Part shown: in pieces, positions 17,314 to 25,759 of the stretch
How the letters are laid out: the number at the start of each line of letters is the position of its first letter
How positions within the stretch are numbered: position 1 is the first letter of the stretch
Origin: Catelliglobosispora koreensis DSM 44566
Lineage (GTDB): Bacteria > Actinomycetota > Actinomycetes > Mycobacteriales > Micromonosporaceae
Direction: 5' to 3'
DNA length: 64,000 nt
Assembly (NCBI RefSeq): GCF_000379685.1
Contig: NZ_KB903250.1
Location: 496,624-560,623, forward strand
Position numbers and translations under genes: made by a program
Notes under the pieces: generated by a model
Databases searched by the model: none
Seen by the model: the letters and a program-made list of their open reading frames with translations, nothing else
Told to the model about the DNA's origin: nothing

Positions 17314-18555
17314 TCACTTGGCGTCGGCGGCGAGTGTCACGTCGACGTTATGGCTGCTAGGGCCGCGTTTGTAGGTCACCGAGACCACCTCACCTGGTGC
17401 AGTTTTCCGCACAAGTGCGATGAGATCAGCTGGCTCGGTCAGCGGTTTGCCATCGAAACTCGTGACCACGTCGCCGGCCTTCATGCCCGCCACGTCGGCC
17501 GGGCCGGAGGTGGCCACACCGCGCAACCGCACCCCGTTGACGGAATCTTCGAGTTCGGCGCCGATGACGGTCCGCCGCGCGCGGCCGTTCTGGATGATCT
17601 CGGACGCGACCCGTTCGGCGTGATTGATCGGGATCGCGAACGCCAAGCCGATGTTGCCCGCACTCGCCTCGTCGCCAGCCATCGACTTGATCACGGCGTT
17701 GATGCCGATCACCTGACCCGCCGCGTCGACCAGCGGGCCGCCCGAGTTGCCGTGGTTGACGGCGGCGTCGGTCTGAATCGCGGCGTAGTAGCGCATGTCC
17801 CCTTGACCCGAACCTGTCGCGATCGGACGGTCAACCGCGCTCACGATGCCTGCGGTTACGGTGCCACGTAAGGCGAGCGGCGATCCGATCGCCATCACGT
17901 GATCGCCCACGGCGACCAGATCCGAGTTGCCCAGTTTCGCCGCTACGAGCTGGCCCGGCTGCATGATCCGCAGCACGGCCACATCGCTTTCCGGGTCAGC
18001 ACCAACGATTTCGGCCTGAGCAGTCGCTCCGTTGTCGAAGATGATGGTCGCCAGACCCGACCCGCCCGCGACGACGTGATCGTTGGTGATCACATGACCG
18101 TCTTCGGAAGCGACGAACCCTGATCCCAAAGCCGTTCCGCCATCGACAGACATGCGGATCGTAACGACACTCGGCAAGACCAAACTCGCAACAGCGGCGA
18201 GGCTGTCCGGCGCGGGAACAGGTGGTGGCCCGGCGATTTGCGCCCGCACACTCGTGCCGTCAGTGCCGGTAAACCGTACGCCGACGGCCGCCCCGAGAAG
18301 GCCGGCGACCAGGGCGGAAACAACACCGACGATTCCCGCGAGCCACCAGGCCCGGCTAGGTTTCGGTGGTTCGGGAGGCAATGCTGGTGGCGGGCCGGCC
18401 GGGGCCGGGCGCGTTAGGACGACCAGAGAATTCGGATCGCGCCACGGATCGTTAAGAGCATCGGACCACCAGTGGGATGGCGGCGGGGGCAACGGTGGTT
18501 CGCTGGGATCCTCTCCGCCGTCAGCCGGCCGTCGATAAGCCCAGCCGTCGGTCAC
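17314..18555 (-). CDS. htrA: HtrA/DegP-type membrane-anchored serine protease
   Basis: A 413-aa protein: a proline-rich cytoplasmic N-terminus with DPWRDP (also in mycobacterial HtrA), one membrane helix (WWLAGIVGVVSALVAGLLGA), a trypsin-like protease domain with His in TNDHVVAG, Asp in ESDVAVLRI and Ser in NHGNSGGPL, and a C-terminal PDZ domain (SGPADVAGMKAGDVVTSFDG). It degrades or senses misfolded proteins outside the membrane. GTG 18555 has GGAGG seven bases upstream; a longer frame (to 18633) lacks a ribosome site. The mycobacterial sigE-rseA genes expected upstream are absent. Confidence 0.93.
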   Translation of the reverse strand: MTDGWAYRRPADGGEDPSEPPLPPPPSHWWSDALNDPWRDPNSLVVLTRPAPAGPPPALPPEPPKPSRAWWLAGIVGVVSALVAGLLGAAVGVRFTGTDGTSVRAQIAGPPPVPAPDSLAAVASLVLPSVVTIRMSVDGGTALGSGFVASEDGHVITNDHVVAGGSGLATIIFDNGATAQAEIVGADPESDVAVLRIMQPGQLVAAKLGNSDLVAVGDHVMAIGSPLALRGTVTAGIVSAVDRPIATGSGQGDMRYYAAIQTDAAVNHGNSGGPLVDAAGQVIGINAVIKSMAGDEASAGNIGLAFAIPINHAERVASEIIQNGRARRTVIGAELEDSVNGVRLRGVATSGPADVAGMKAGDVVTSFDGKPLTEPADLIALVRKTAPGEVVSVTYKRGPSSHNVDVTLAADAK

Positions 18556-18656
18556 GTGCCTGCCTCCGTCCACAGGTTCATATTCGCCATACTTGGATTT
18601 CAGAATGGCATGCAACTGGCGTGTTTTTCTCACATTAGAGAGGAAAGAGCGGTCAA

Positions 18657-19217
18657 TTGGCTATTGACACTGATTTGACCGGATCCTTCCATCAGGAAGA
18701 CTTGATCCTGCAAACCGCCCGGGGCCTGGCCGCCGAAGTTGGCCTCACCCCCGTCAGCGAGGCGACCGGAGCGCTCCTAGCTCTGCTCGCAGCCGCCAGC
18801 CCAGCCAAATCCGTGGTGGAAATCGGCACCGGCACCGGTGTCAGTGGCCTATGGCTCCTGCGCGGCATGCGAAGCGACGGCGTCCTCACCACGATTGATA
18901 TCGAAGGCGAATACCAGCGGATGGCCAGGCGCCTATTCACCGAGGCAGGCTTTCCATCCGCACGCACGCGCATCATCACCGGCCGGGCACTGGAGGTGCT
19001 GCCCCGGCTATCCGACGGCATCTACGACCTGATCTTCATCGACGGCGACCGGGCCGAAGGAGAGTCCTACGTGGAGGCCGCCGGGCGGTTGCTGCGCAAA
19101 GGCGGTCTCGTCATCCTGCGCGGCACGCACGGCGCGACGTCCATTCGCGACAGTGGATTGTGGGCACCGGCCGTCATTCCGTCCGGGGATGGGCTAGTGG
19201 CGGCTATCCGGCTCTAG
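18657..19217 (+). CDS. O-methyltransferase (Rv1220c-like)
   Basis: A 186-aa class I SAM methyltransferase of the catechol/caffeoyl-CoA type: motif I VVEIGTGTGVSGLWLL, acidic LTTIDIEGEY and YDLIFIDGDRAEG with the metal/substrate Asp. It starts at TTG 18657 after GAGAGGAAAG. Its mycobacterial orthologue adjoins sigE. Here it diverges directly from htrA with ~100 bp between them. The substrate is unknown. The 3' end overlaps the convergent aminopeptidase gene by 14 bp. Confidence 0.87.
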   Translation: MAIDTDLTGSFHQEDLILQTARGLAAEVGLTPVSEATGALLALLAAASPAKSVVEIGTGTGVSGLWLLRGMRSDGVLTTIDIEGEYQRMARRLFTEAGFPSARTRIITGRALEVLPRLSDGIYDLIFIDGDRAEGESYVEAAGRLLRKGGLVILRGTHGATSIRDSGLWAPAVIPSGDGLVAAIRL

Positions 19218-20664
19218 CCAGCAGCCAGCGCACCATGGTGCGCACGCCCCAGCCGGTGGCACCGCGAACCAGTTCGCCGTCATCGGTTTCCGACCACGCC
19301 GGCGCGGACAGATCGAAGTGAGCCCACTTGTCCCGCGCCGGCCCGACGAACTCGCGCAAGTAGAGCGCGGCTGTGATCGCGCCCGGGTTCCCGGCGGCGT
19401 TATTGAAGTCCCCGAGATCGGCGATGACGTCCTTGGCGTATTCGTCGGCCAATGGCATGCGCCAGACCGACTCCCCGGCTTCGCGTGCGGCGTCTGACAG
19501 CGTCGCGGCTAGCTCGTCGCTGGCGGTGAACATCGACGCGATCTTCGGGCCCAGCGACACTCGCCCGGCTCCGGTCAACGTCGAGATGTCGATCAGCACA
19601 TCGGGCTCAAGGTTGGCGAACGCGTAGGCGAGCACGTCGGCCAGGACCACACGGCCCTCAGCGTCCGTGTTGTGGATCTCTGAGGTCAGGCCGCCGTAGT
19701 GGCGTACGACATCTCCAGAGCGCCAGGAACTGCCAGAAACCATGTTCTCCGCGAGCGGTGCCAAGGCGGTGACCCGGAACGGCAGATTGAGCTGTGCCGC
19801 GGCGAGCACGATCGCACACACGGCGGCCGCACCGCTCATATCCTTACGCATCAACAGCATGGCGTCTGGCGGCTTGATGTCGACGCCGCCGGTGTCATAG
19901 GTGATGCCCTTGCCCGCGAACACGATATGTTCCGTGGCGTTGGGCGGGTTCCAGCTCAGCTCAACAAGGCGCGGGCTGTGGGCCGATCCTCCGCCGACGG
20001 CGAGGATGCCGCCGAAGCCGTCGTCGGCGAGCTGCTTTGGATCGCGGACCGTGGCGCTCACGCCAGGCATCGCCTCGGCCCGGCTGACCACCTGCTCGGT
20101 GAACCACTCCGGTGTCTTGATGAGCGAAGGCGTATTGGTCAGGTCACGCGCGAAGTTCGTCAGGCTGGCGACCGCTGAGGCCGTCTTCAGCACGCTTTGA
20201 CGCTCCGGGGTGTCCGCGCACAGCACTTCGGCTGAGGCGAGCAGACGCACCTCTTCGGGCTTGTTCTCACGCAGCCGGTATTTGTACTCGGCGAGCCACA
20301 GCCCTTCGGCCAGGCCGCGAAGTGCCTCGGGTGCCAAGTCTTCGGGCACGACAATGGCGATTGTGGCGTCCTTGGCGGCCTGCCGTGAGATGGCCGCGCC
20401 CGCCAGCCGCCATCCGGTTTCGTCGCCTGATCCCACGCCCGCAAAAACAATCTTGGTGGGGGTACGCAGCGGGCGCTTCCAGCTCTCGGCCTGGCCTGGC
20501 TTGGCCAATTGCCCGGACTCGGACAGAAACGAGGCCACCTCGGCCCCGATCTCTGCCGGGACCGCGGCGACGGGAACCGCCGCGGAACTGTCCGCCTTGC
20601 GGACTGGGACCACTAGCACCTGCGATTGCTTGCTCGTGGTTGAGCCCAGCCTTATCGAGATCAT
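19204..20664 (-). CDS. pepA: Leucyl aminopeptidase, family M17
   Basis: A 486-aa protein. The C-terminal catalytic domain carries FAGKGITYDTGG (metal/catalytic Lys and Asp), LLMRKDMSGAAAV and the family signature NTDAEGR followed by LADVLAYA, for two metal ions. The N-terminal domain (~1-170) is the variable M17 macro-like domain. The enzyme removes N-terminal residues from peptides in the cytosol; M17 hexamers are usual. In mycobacteria and Streptomyces one M17 enzyme is encoded; whether another exists elsewhere in this genome is not visible. Confidence 0.94.
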   Translation of the reverse strand: MISIRLGSTTSKQSQVLVVPVRKADSSAAVPVAAVPAEIGAEVASFLSESGQLAKPGQAESWKRPLRTPTKIVFAGVGSGDETGWRLAGAAISRQAAKDATIAIVVPEDLAPEALRGLAEGLWLAEYKYRLRENKPEEVRLLASAEVLCADTPERQSVLKTASAVASLTNFARDLTNTPSLIKTPEWFTEQVVSRAEAMPGVSATVRDPKQLADDGFGGILAVGGGSAHSPRLVELSWNPPNATEHIVFAGKGITYDTGGVDIKPPDAMLLMRKDMSGAAAVCAIVLAAAQLNLPFRVTALAPLAENMVSGSSWRSGDVVRHYGGLTSEIHNTDAEGRVVLADVLAYAFANLEPDVLIDISTLTGAGRVSLGPKIASMFTASDELAATLSDAAREAGESVWRMPLADEYAKDVIADLGDFNNAAGNPGAITAALYLREFVGPARDKWAHFDLSAPAWSETDDGELVRGATGWGVRTMVRWLLARAG

Positions 20665-20700
20665 CTAACCGCCCTGTCAGGAGTACCTGAGCTGACCTTA

Positions 20701-20736
20701 CTTTGCCCGGGAGTGCGCGAAGCAACCCGGGCAAAG
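20701..20736 (-). terminator. Terminator of the DUF3117 gene
   Basis: A perfect 11-bp stem (CTTTGCCCGGG / CCCGGGCAAAG) with 14-nt loop, 12 nt past the DUF3117 stop and between two minus-strand genes. Confidence 0.65.
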
Positions 20737-20748
20737 GACAGGTCTAGC

Positions 20749-20916
20749 TCAGCTGACCGCGGTCTTCAGCGCCTCTCCGAGCGCGGTCGCCTCGTCCGGA
20801 GTCATCTCCACGACGAGCCGTCCACCGCCCTCGAGCGGGACCCGCATAACAATGCCCCGACCCTCTTTGGTGACCTCCAGCGGACCGTCGCCCGTCCGCG
20901 GCTTCATCGCCGCCAT
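20749..20916 (-). CDS. DUF3117 protein (Rv1211-like)
   Basis: A 55-aa protein MAAMKPRTGDGPLEVTKEGR..., almost the canonical DUF3117 sequence, conserved across actinobacteria. ATG 20916 has AGGGGAG seven bases upstream; the longer frame to 21003 is not needed. The M. tuberculosis member has been described as calmodulin-like, but a biochemical role is not settled. It is an isolated single gene with its own terminator. The leader contains a CCAACC/GGTTGG hairpin at 20974-20992. Confidence 0.9.
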   Translation of the reverse strand: MAAMKPRTGDGPLEVTKEGRGIVMRVPLEGGGRLVVEMTPDEATALGEALKTAVS

Positions 20917-21067
20917 GTATGTCTCCCCTCGACGCTCGCACCCAAGCTTTTGCTTATTTGGCCTCCGACACCGCCAACCTCCGTGCGGTTGGGTAGGCCG
21001 CAACTAGGGGTGCCAACCAATGATTTTCCCTGATGGAGTCCCAGCCGGCCAAACCGGGCTGGTCACG

Positions 21068-21108
21068 TTGTGACATCTTCTCGCCAGCGGGGTTAACTTC
21101 TGTCACAA
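21068..21108. promoter_or_regulatory. Inverted TTGTGACA sites before paaX
   Basis: TTGTGACA at 21068-21075 and its exact reverse complement TGTCACAA at 21101-21108, 25 bp apart and ending nine bases before ATG 21118. A -10-like TAACTT lies between them. Possible autoregulatory PaaX or CRP-like half-sites. Confidence 0.45.
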
Positions 21109-21117
21109 TCTCCCCTC

Positions 21118-21909
21118 ATGCAGGCCCGTTCGGCCCTCTTTGACCTCTATGGCGATCATCTGCGGAAGCGAGGCGGGATAGCACCGGTTTCGGCGCTCAT
21201 CCGGATGCTGGCTCCGCTCGGCATCGCCGCACCCGCCGTGCGCACGGCTGTCTCGCGCATGGTGCGCCAGGGCTGGCTTGCGCCTGCTCGCACGACGGGC
21301 GGCCCGGGCTACCGCCTGACGGCCCGCGCGGTGCTGCGGCTGGAGGACGCGGCGGCCCGCATTTACCGCACCGGCAACCTCTCGTGGGATGGCCACTTCG
21401 ATCTGCTGGTAGTGACGAATCCCACGGGACGCGCCGAGCGCGATCGGCTCGCGGCCAACCTGACCTTCCTCGGCTACGGGCGGTTGGACGGCTCGGCCTG
21501 GGTCGCGGCGCGCCCGGCTGGTGAGGCGGACGAGATGCTCAACGAGGCCGGGGTGCGTTTTGAGCGCTTCTCCGCCGCACACACCGGTGGCGCGGCGGGT
21601 GCCCGGGTGATGGTCGGCCGGGCGTGGGATCTGGCCGCGATCGGGGCCGAGTACGCCACTTTCGTCGAACGCCTGACACCGGTGCTGCGCTCCGTGCCCG
21701 AAGATGACCAGGCGGCGTTTCGCGCCCGCAGCCAGCTTGTGCACGAGTGGCGTGGTTTCCTTTTCCGGGATCCCCAATTGCCACCTTCGCTGTTGCCGGA
21801 TCCGTGGCCGGGTCAGGCGGCAGCCATATTCTTCGATCGTCACGCGACCCGCCTGCGCCCCGCGGCGGACCGTTTTGTAGACCAGTGCCTCGCCGACAAG
21901 GAGACCTGA
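21118..21909 (+). CDS. paaX: PaaX-family transcriptional regulator
   Basis: A 263-aa protein of the PaaX family. The N-terminal winged helix is LFDLYGDHLRKRGG to RTAVSRMVRQGWL, the middle WDGHFDLLVV matches PaaX_C, and the C-terminal block has LVHEWRGFLFRDPQLPPSLLP. PaaX in enteric bacteria represses phenylacetate catabolism by responding to phenylacetyl-CoA. Here the only coupled gene is an enoyl-CoA hydratase (TGATG overlap at 21907-21911); no paaABCDE set is present, so the effector may differ. Confidence 0.9.
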   Translation: MQARSALFDLYGDHLRKRGGIAPVSALIRMLAPLGIAAPAVRTAVSRMVRQGWLAPARTTGGPGYRLTARAVLRLEDAAARIYRTGNLSWDGHFDLLVVTNPTGRAERDRLAANLTFLGYGRLDGSAWVAARPAGEADEMLNEAGVRFERFSAAHTGGAAGARVMVGRAWDLAAIGAEYATFVERLTPVLRSVPEDDQAAFRARSQLVHEWRGFLFRDPQLPPSLLPDPWPGQAAAIFFDRHATRLRPAADRFVDQCLADKET

Positions 21910-22694
21910 TGTCCGACACGTTATTGGTGGAGCGCGACGGGGGCGTCGCGACGCTCACGCTCAACCGCCCAGACTCATTGAACTCGCTCGACACGACGCT
22001 GAAGCTCGCGCTGATGGAGGTCCTGCCCGAGTTGGCGGCTGACAGCGCGGTACGGGCGATCGTGCTGACCGGGGCAGGGCGGGCTTTCTGCGTTGGCCAG
22101 GACTTGCGTGAGCACGTGTCCAATCTGGACAACGCTGAGCCGCTCAACACCGTGACGGAGCACTACAACCCGATCACGCTCGCCCTGGCGGAGATGCCTA
22201 AGCCGGTCGTCGCCGCGGTGCGGGGAGCAGCCGCCGGAGCCGGCGCGTCGCTGGCGCTCCTTGCCGACTTCCGCATCGGCGGACCGTCCACGAGCTTCTT
22301 GATGGCCTTCGCACGGGTGGGCCTAGCTGGCGACACGGGCGTGTCCTGGACGCTGCCCCGGCTCATCGGGCACGCGAAGGCCACGGAGCTGCTGATGCTG
22401 GCCGAGCCGGTGAAAGCCGATGCCGCCCTGAACCTGGGCTTGCTGACGAAGCTGGCCGAGGAAGACGAGCAGGTGCTGCCGCAGGCTCAGGAACTTGCCG
22501 CCAAACTCGCCGCCGGGCCGACCATCGCGTTCGGACAGATCAAGGCGGAGCTGCACAAGGGTGCGTCGGTGGGTCTGGCCAAAGCACTGGCGATCGAAGC
22601 GGTAGCGCAGATGGTCTGCGGTGGCACGCAGGACCACAAAAAGTCGACCATCGCTTTCGTCAACAAGGAGAAGGCGGTCTTCGAGGGCCGCTAA
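21909..22694 (+). CDS. Enoyl-CoA hydratase/isomerase (PaaG-like)
   Basis: A 261-aa crotonase-fold protein. The oxyanion-hole segments are AGRAFCVGQDLREH and VRGAAAGAGASLALLADFRI. The Asp in AFARVGLAGDTGVSW occupies the position used for proton transfer in PaaG-type isomerases. It acts on acyl-CoA in beta-oxidation or aromatic degradation. The start codon overlaps the paaX stop, so the two form one operon. The last 4 nt (CTAA) are shared with the stop of the convergent small gene. Confidence 0.9.
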   Translation: MSDTLLVERDGGVATLTLNRPDSLNSLDTTLKLALMEVLPELAADSAVRAIVLTGAGRAFCVGQDLREHVSNLDNAEPLNTVTEHYNPITLALAEMPKPVVAAVRGAAAGAGASLALLADFRIGGPSTSFLMAFARVGLAGDTGVSWTLPRLIGHAKATELLMLAEPVKADAALNLGLLTKLAEEDEQVLPQAQELAAKLAAGPTIAFGQIKAELHKGASVGLAKALAIEAVAQMVCGGTQDHKKSTIAFVNKEKAVFEGR

Positions 22695-22894
22695 TCCTCG
22701 TCTTCCTCAGGGTCTTGGCCGGCGGGCTCGCCATCGACGTAAGCCAGCATGGCGAGCTCGTCGTCCACTGGGGACACGAAGACAGGAAGGTCGTGCGGCC
22801 CCAATTCGCCGACGTAGCGCCAGAATTCAGCTGCCGCCCCGGCTTCGTCCTCGGCCTCGATCGGCATCGAGACGCTTACCAGAAACCGCTTCAC
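22691..22894 (-). CDS. Small acidic protein coupled to tag
   Basis: A 67-aa protein starting at GTG 22894, whose GTGA is shared with the tag stop, giving MKRFLVSVSMPIEAEDEAGA as N-terminus. The rest predicts a small alpha/beta domain (AAEFWRYVGELGPHDLPVFV, LAMLAYVDGE) with a very acidic end. No family recognised. Translational coupling suggests co-production with the DNA glycosylase, but no function follows from the sequence. Confidence 0.65.
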   Translation of the reverse strand: MKRFLVSVSMPIEAEDEAGAAAEFWRYVGELGPHDLPVFVSPVDDELAMLAYVDGEPAGQDPEEDED

Positions 22895-23436
22895 GAGATG
22901 TGGCACCCTTCGATGTGGTCGTCGACCATTCCCGTCGCCTGCATCAAGGCATAGCACGTGGTCGGCCCGACGAACCGGAATCCCTTCTTCTTCAAGGCTT
23001 TTGACATCGCGATGGATTCCGGTGTCGTCGCCGGGATGTCCGCCTTGCGCTTGCCGCGCGCCGGGGCGTAGGACCACAGCAGCTCGTCCAGATCGACCTC
23101 CAGCGCCACCCGGGCGTTGGCGATAGTGGCCTCGATCTTCGACCGGTTACGCACGATCCCCGCGTCAGCGAGCAGTCGCTCGACGTCAGGTTCCCCGAAG
23201 GCGGCCACTTTACGAATCTTGAAGTTGGCGAACGCCTTACGAAACGCCGGGCGCTTGCGCAGGATCGTGATCCACGACAAGCCTGACTGGAAGGCTTCCA
23301 GCGACATTCGCTCGAAAAGCTTGTCGTCGCCGCGCACCGGCTGACCCCACTCTTGATCGTGATAGGCCTCGTAAAGCTCACCGACCGCCCAAGAACACCT
23401 GGCCAGGCCATCGGCGCCTATTGTCACGCCCGCCAT
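22891..23436 (-). CDS. tag: DNA-3-methyladenine glycosylase I
   Basis: A 181-aa Tag glycosylase that excises 3-methyladenine from alkylated DNA. Family markers: RCSWAVGELYEAYHDQEWG, FERMSLEAFQSGLSWITILRKR, and the C-terminal zinc ligands in DDHIEGCH with an N-terminal Cys/His, the HhH-fold 'zinc snap'. Length is normal. Adjacent Rv1209- and Rv1211-like genes match the mycobacterial order. Its start is only 2 bp from the start of the divergent sterol-desaturase gene, so the promoters must lie inside each other's coding regions. Confidence 0.95.
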   Translation of the reverse strand: MAGVTIGADGLARCSWAVGELYEAYHDQEWGQPVRGDDKLFERMSLEAFQSGLSWITILRKRPAFRKAFANFKIRKVAAFGEPDVERLLADAGIVRNRSKIEATIANARVALEVDLDELLWSYAPARGKRKADIPATTPESIAMSKALKKKGFRFVGPTTCYALMQATGMVDDHIEGCHIS

Positions 23437-23438
23437 AA

Positions 23439-24332
23439 GTGAATAACCTCCGCGTTGTGGAGTTCCCCGACGTTGTGCTGTTCTCCGTGCCCCTGTTCAT
23501 TCTCCTCATGATCGTGGAACGGGTTTCCTACCTGTTCCACCGCGACGATGAGGAGCTGGGCTACGGCGCCAAAGACACTGCCACCAGTCTCAGCATGGGC
23601 CTGGGCAGTCTCGGCTGGGACATCCTGTGGGGCTTCGGCACCGCCGCAGCCACCCTCGCCGTTTACAACCTCACCCCATGGCGAATCGAGTTCAGCTGGG
23701 CCTTGCTGCCGCTGTTCCTGATCGCACAGGACTTTTGCTATTACTGGTCGCATCGCGGCCACCACGTTATCCGGCTGCTGTGGGCGTCGCACGTGGTACA
23801 CCACTCGTCGACGATGTTCAATCTGTCGACCGCGCTCCGGCAGACCTGGACGGGATTCACCAGCTTCCTGTTCTACTTGCCGATGGTCGCCCTTGGCGTC
23901 AGCCCGCTCGTGGTCGGTTTCTGCGGTGGCATCAACCTCGTTTACCAGTTCTGGATTCACACCGAACGCATCGGCAAGATGTGGGGCTGGTACGAATTCG
24001 TCTTCAACACCCCATCGCACCATCGCGTGCACCACGGCTCACAGGGCAGCTACCTCGACCGCAACTACGGCGGCATCTTCATCATCTGGGACCGGCTGTT
24101 CGGTTCGTTCGCGCCGGAGACCGACCGGGTCGTCTACGGGCTCACGAAGAACATCGAAACGTACAACCCATTGAAGGTCGCCTACCACGAGTACGCCGCA
24201 CTAGCGAAAGACATGTGGCGAGCGCCGTGGCGCTACAAGTTTGGCTATCTCGTCAACAAGCCGGGCTGGTCAGGGCAGCCGGCCCTGCTCCACAAGCGCG
24301 GCGAAGCGTTTGAGAGTGCGAGTAAAAGCTAA
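23439..24332 (+). CDS. Sterol desaturase/fatty-acid hydroxylase family membrane protein
   Basis: A 297-aa integral membrane di-iron protein. The His clusters HRGHH, HVVHHSS, HTERIG and HHRVHHG are in the expected order between membrane segments (VVLFSVPLFILLMIVERVSY at the start). Such enzymes hydroxylate or desaturate sterols, carotenoids or fatty acids. The substrate is unknown; no terpene genes adjoin. GTG 23439 or GTG 23457 may be the start; neither has a clear ribosome site. The 3' end overlaps the convergent SRPBCC gene by 63 bp. Confidence 0.87.
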   Translation: MNNLRVVEFPDVVLFSVPLFILLMIVERVSYLFHRDDEELGYGAKDTATSLSMGLGSLGWDILWGFGTAAATLAVYNLTPWRIEFSWALLPLFLIAQDFCYYWSHRGHHVIRLLWASHVVHHSSTMFNLSTALRQTWTGFTSFLFYLPMVALGVSPLVVGFCGGINLVYQFWIHTERIGKMWGWYEFVFNTPSHHRVHHGSQGSYLDRNYGGIFIIWDRLFGSFAPETDRVVYGLTKNIETYNPLKVAYHEYAALAKDMWRAPWRYKFGYLVNKPGWSGQPALLHKRGEAFESASKS

Positions 24333-24740
24333 CTTCGACCCCGGCCAGACCAGTGGCCACGCCAGCCGTCCAGCCATTCCACCCGGCAGGTGAAACCATT
24401 CGTGCCAGACGACCTGTGTGCGGGAGTTGCCCATCGGGGTGCACCGCATGACGCCAGGCCCACGGAGCACGCGTCCAAAGTGGACGACCCGCACCTCGTA
24501 GGGCCGGTCGAGCTTGACGACGCGCATCTCGTCCCGCAGCGAGGCACCGCTGACGGCGGTCACCGCCTCGATGACGCTGCCCTCGCCACCGTCACCCGAG
24601 ACCACCTTCACCTTGGTGAAAGGGATCCACTCGCCTTGCCGCTCCCACTCGGTGAACGCGTCAAAGACCTGCTCGGCCGGGGCATTAATGATCACCGTCG
24701 CGGTGACCTCGCCGCTGCCGGGACTATTCGGATCGGTCAC
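24270..24740 (-). CDS. SRPBCC-family (polyketide cyclase/START-like) protein
   Basis: A 156-aa single-domain protein with the START/SRPBCC pattern: ATVIINAPAEQVFDAFTEWERQGEWIPFTKVK at the start, conserved mid-strand SLRDEMRVVKLDRPYEVRVV and a long C-terminal helix (KLAFTRTLKRFAALVEQGRL). These proteins bind a hydrophobic ligand in a central cavity. ATG 24740 overlaps the stop of the upstream DivIVA-like gene (ATGA), so the two are coupled. Function unknown. Confidence 0.85.
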   Translation of the reverse strand: MTDPNSPGSGEVTATVIINAPAEQVFDAFTEWERQGEWIPFTKVKVVSGDGGEGSVIEAVTAVSGASLRDEMRVVKLDRPYEVRVVHFGRVLRGPGVMRCTPMGNSRTQVVWHEWFHLPGGMAGRLAWPLVWPGSKLAFTRTLKRFAALVEQGRLP

Positions 24741-25267
24741 GCCACCCCTGACTTCTTCTTCTCCGGGGCGGTTTCCTTCTGTTCAGCGAGGTCGGTCTCG
24801 ACGGCGAGGTCCGCCTCGTCGGCCTCGACCGGGGGCACTTCGCTGGACAGCTCGATCGACAGGTCAACGGTTTGGATCGAGGTGATCTTGGTTTCCTGCG
24901 TGGCCCGGCCGGAAAGCGACGCCGCTCTCGCCTGGGCCAGCGTGTCCGCGTCTTCGTGGCGGCCTTCGCGCAGGGCCACGATTTCCGCGTCGAGCACATT
25001 GATCAGCTCAGTCTTGTAGCCGATGTCATAGGCGAGCCGCTGTAGCGCCTTGTCCACCTGATCCATGCGGTAGCCCCGCAGCGCCAAGTCGAACGAGACG
25101 TCGCTAACGTCGCCTTCAGCCAGGGGGCGATCACCCGGAAGGGGGCGCGCGCGGCTGTCAGGATCCACCGCGCGCAATCCGGGGTCGCCGCCGGAGATGA
25201 GCGTCATGACCCCGAACACCACTGCACCGACGGCCACCGCAATGACCAGGATCAGCACGATATTCAC
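24737..25267 (-). CDS. DivIVA-domain membrane protein (Rv1209-like)
   Basis: A 176-aa protein: an N-terminal membrane helix (NIVLILVIAVAVGAVVFGVM), a short linker, then a DivIVA-like motif FDLALRGYRMDQVDKALQRLAYDI at ~75-98 followed by coiled coil and an acidic/basic tail. DivIVA motifs bind or sense curved membrane in Gram-positives. GTG 25267 with GGAGG eight bases upstream is preferred over GTG/ATG further out. Neighbouring tag and DUF3117 genes match the Rv1209-Rv1211 order. Confidence 0.82.
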   Translation of the reverse strand: MNIVLILVIAVAVGAVVFGVMTLISGGDPGLRAVDPDSRARPLPGDRPLAEGDVSDVSFDLALRGYRMDQVDKALQRLAYDIGYKTELINVLDAEIVALREGRHEDADTLAQARAASLSGRATQETKITSIQTVDLSIELSSEVPPVEADEADLAVETDLAEQKETAPEKKKSGVA

Positions 25268-25336
25268 TGCCTTAGCCTCCAACGCCGGCCGGGACGAGCG
25301 CAACTCGCCGCTATGGGCTGCACTCTAACCCGTCCG

Positions 25337-25708
25337 CTATTGCCACGTAAGCGCGCGTTTGCGCCACGCGTAAAGCAGCCCGAGTGCCAGGACCCCAACG
25401 AAGATCGCCATTTCCACGATCACCGCCCGGCCTGCCTCTAGATAGACAACCGCCCATGGGAATAGGAAGATCGCTTCGACCGCGAACAAAACGTAGAGAT
25501 ATGCGTAAAGGTAGTAGCGAATGTGCATTTGTGCCCAGCCGCCCGGCACAGGATCAAGGCCACACTCGTACGTGTCGCGCTTACCCGCGGCGGCATTGGG
25601 CCGGCGCGGACGCAACAGCCGGTTCACCAGGAACGCACCGCCGATGATGACGACGCCGACGAGCGCTAGCGCACCGATCGTGGCATACGAGCTGAGATAC
25701 GCGTCCAC
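25337..25708 (-). CDS. nuoA: NADH-quinone oxidoreductase subunit A, solitary
   Basis: A 123-aa membrane protein with three helices and the NuoA signature RDTYECGLDPVPGGWAQMHIRYYLYAYLYVLFAVEAIFLFPW (seen as YECGLDP and IRYYLYAYLYVLFAVE, with the EAIFLFPWA helix). It is a core membrane subunit of complex I, normally co-encoded with nuoB-N. No other nuo gene is in this 64-kb window. It lies 2 kb from korAB and is divergent from the sigma-factor fusion. A full-length intact frame argues against decay. Confidence 0.9.
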   Translation of the reverse strand: MDAYLSSYATIGALALVGVVIIGGAFLVNRLLRPRRPNAAAGKRDTYECGLDPVPGGWAQMHIRYYLYAYLYVLFAVEAIFLFPWAVVYLEAGRAVIVEMAIFVGVLALGLLYAWRKRALTWQ

Positions 25709-25759
25709 AATCGCTCACCCTAGTGCAACCAGCATCCAAGGTGGAGAGTGTGTTGCCGT

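Noticed and set aside
18556-18633. Longer HtrA N-terminus
   Set aside because: GTG 18555 has an ideal GGAGG and matches the proline-rich start of relatives. The extension has no ribosome site.
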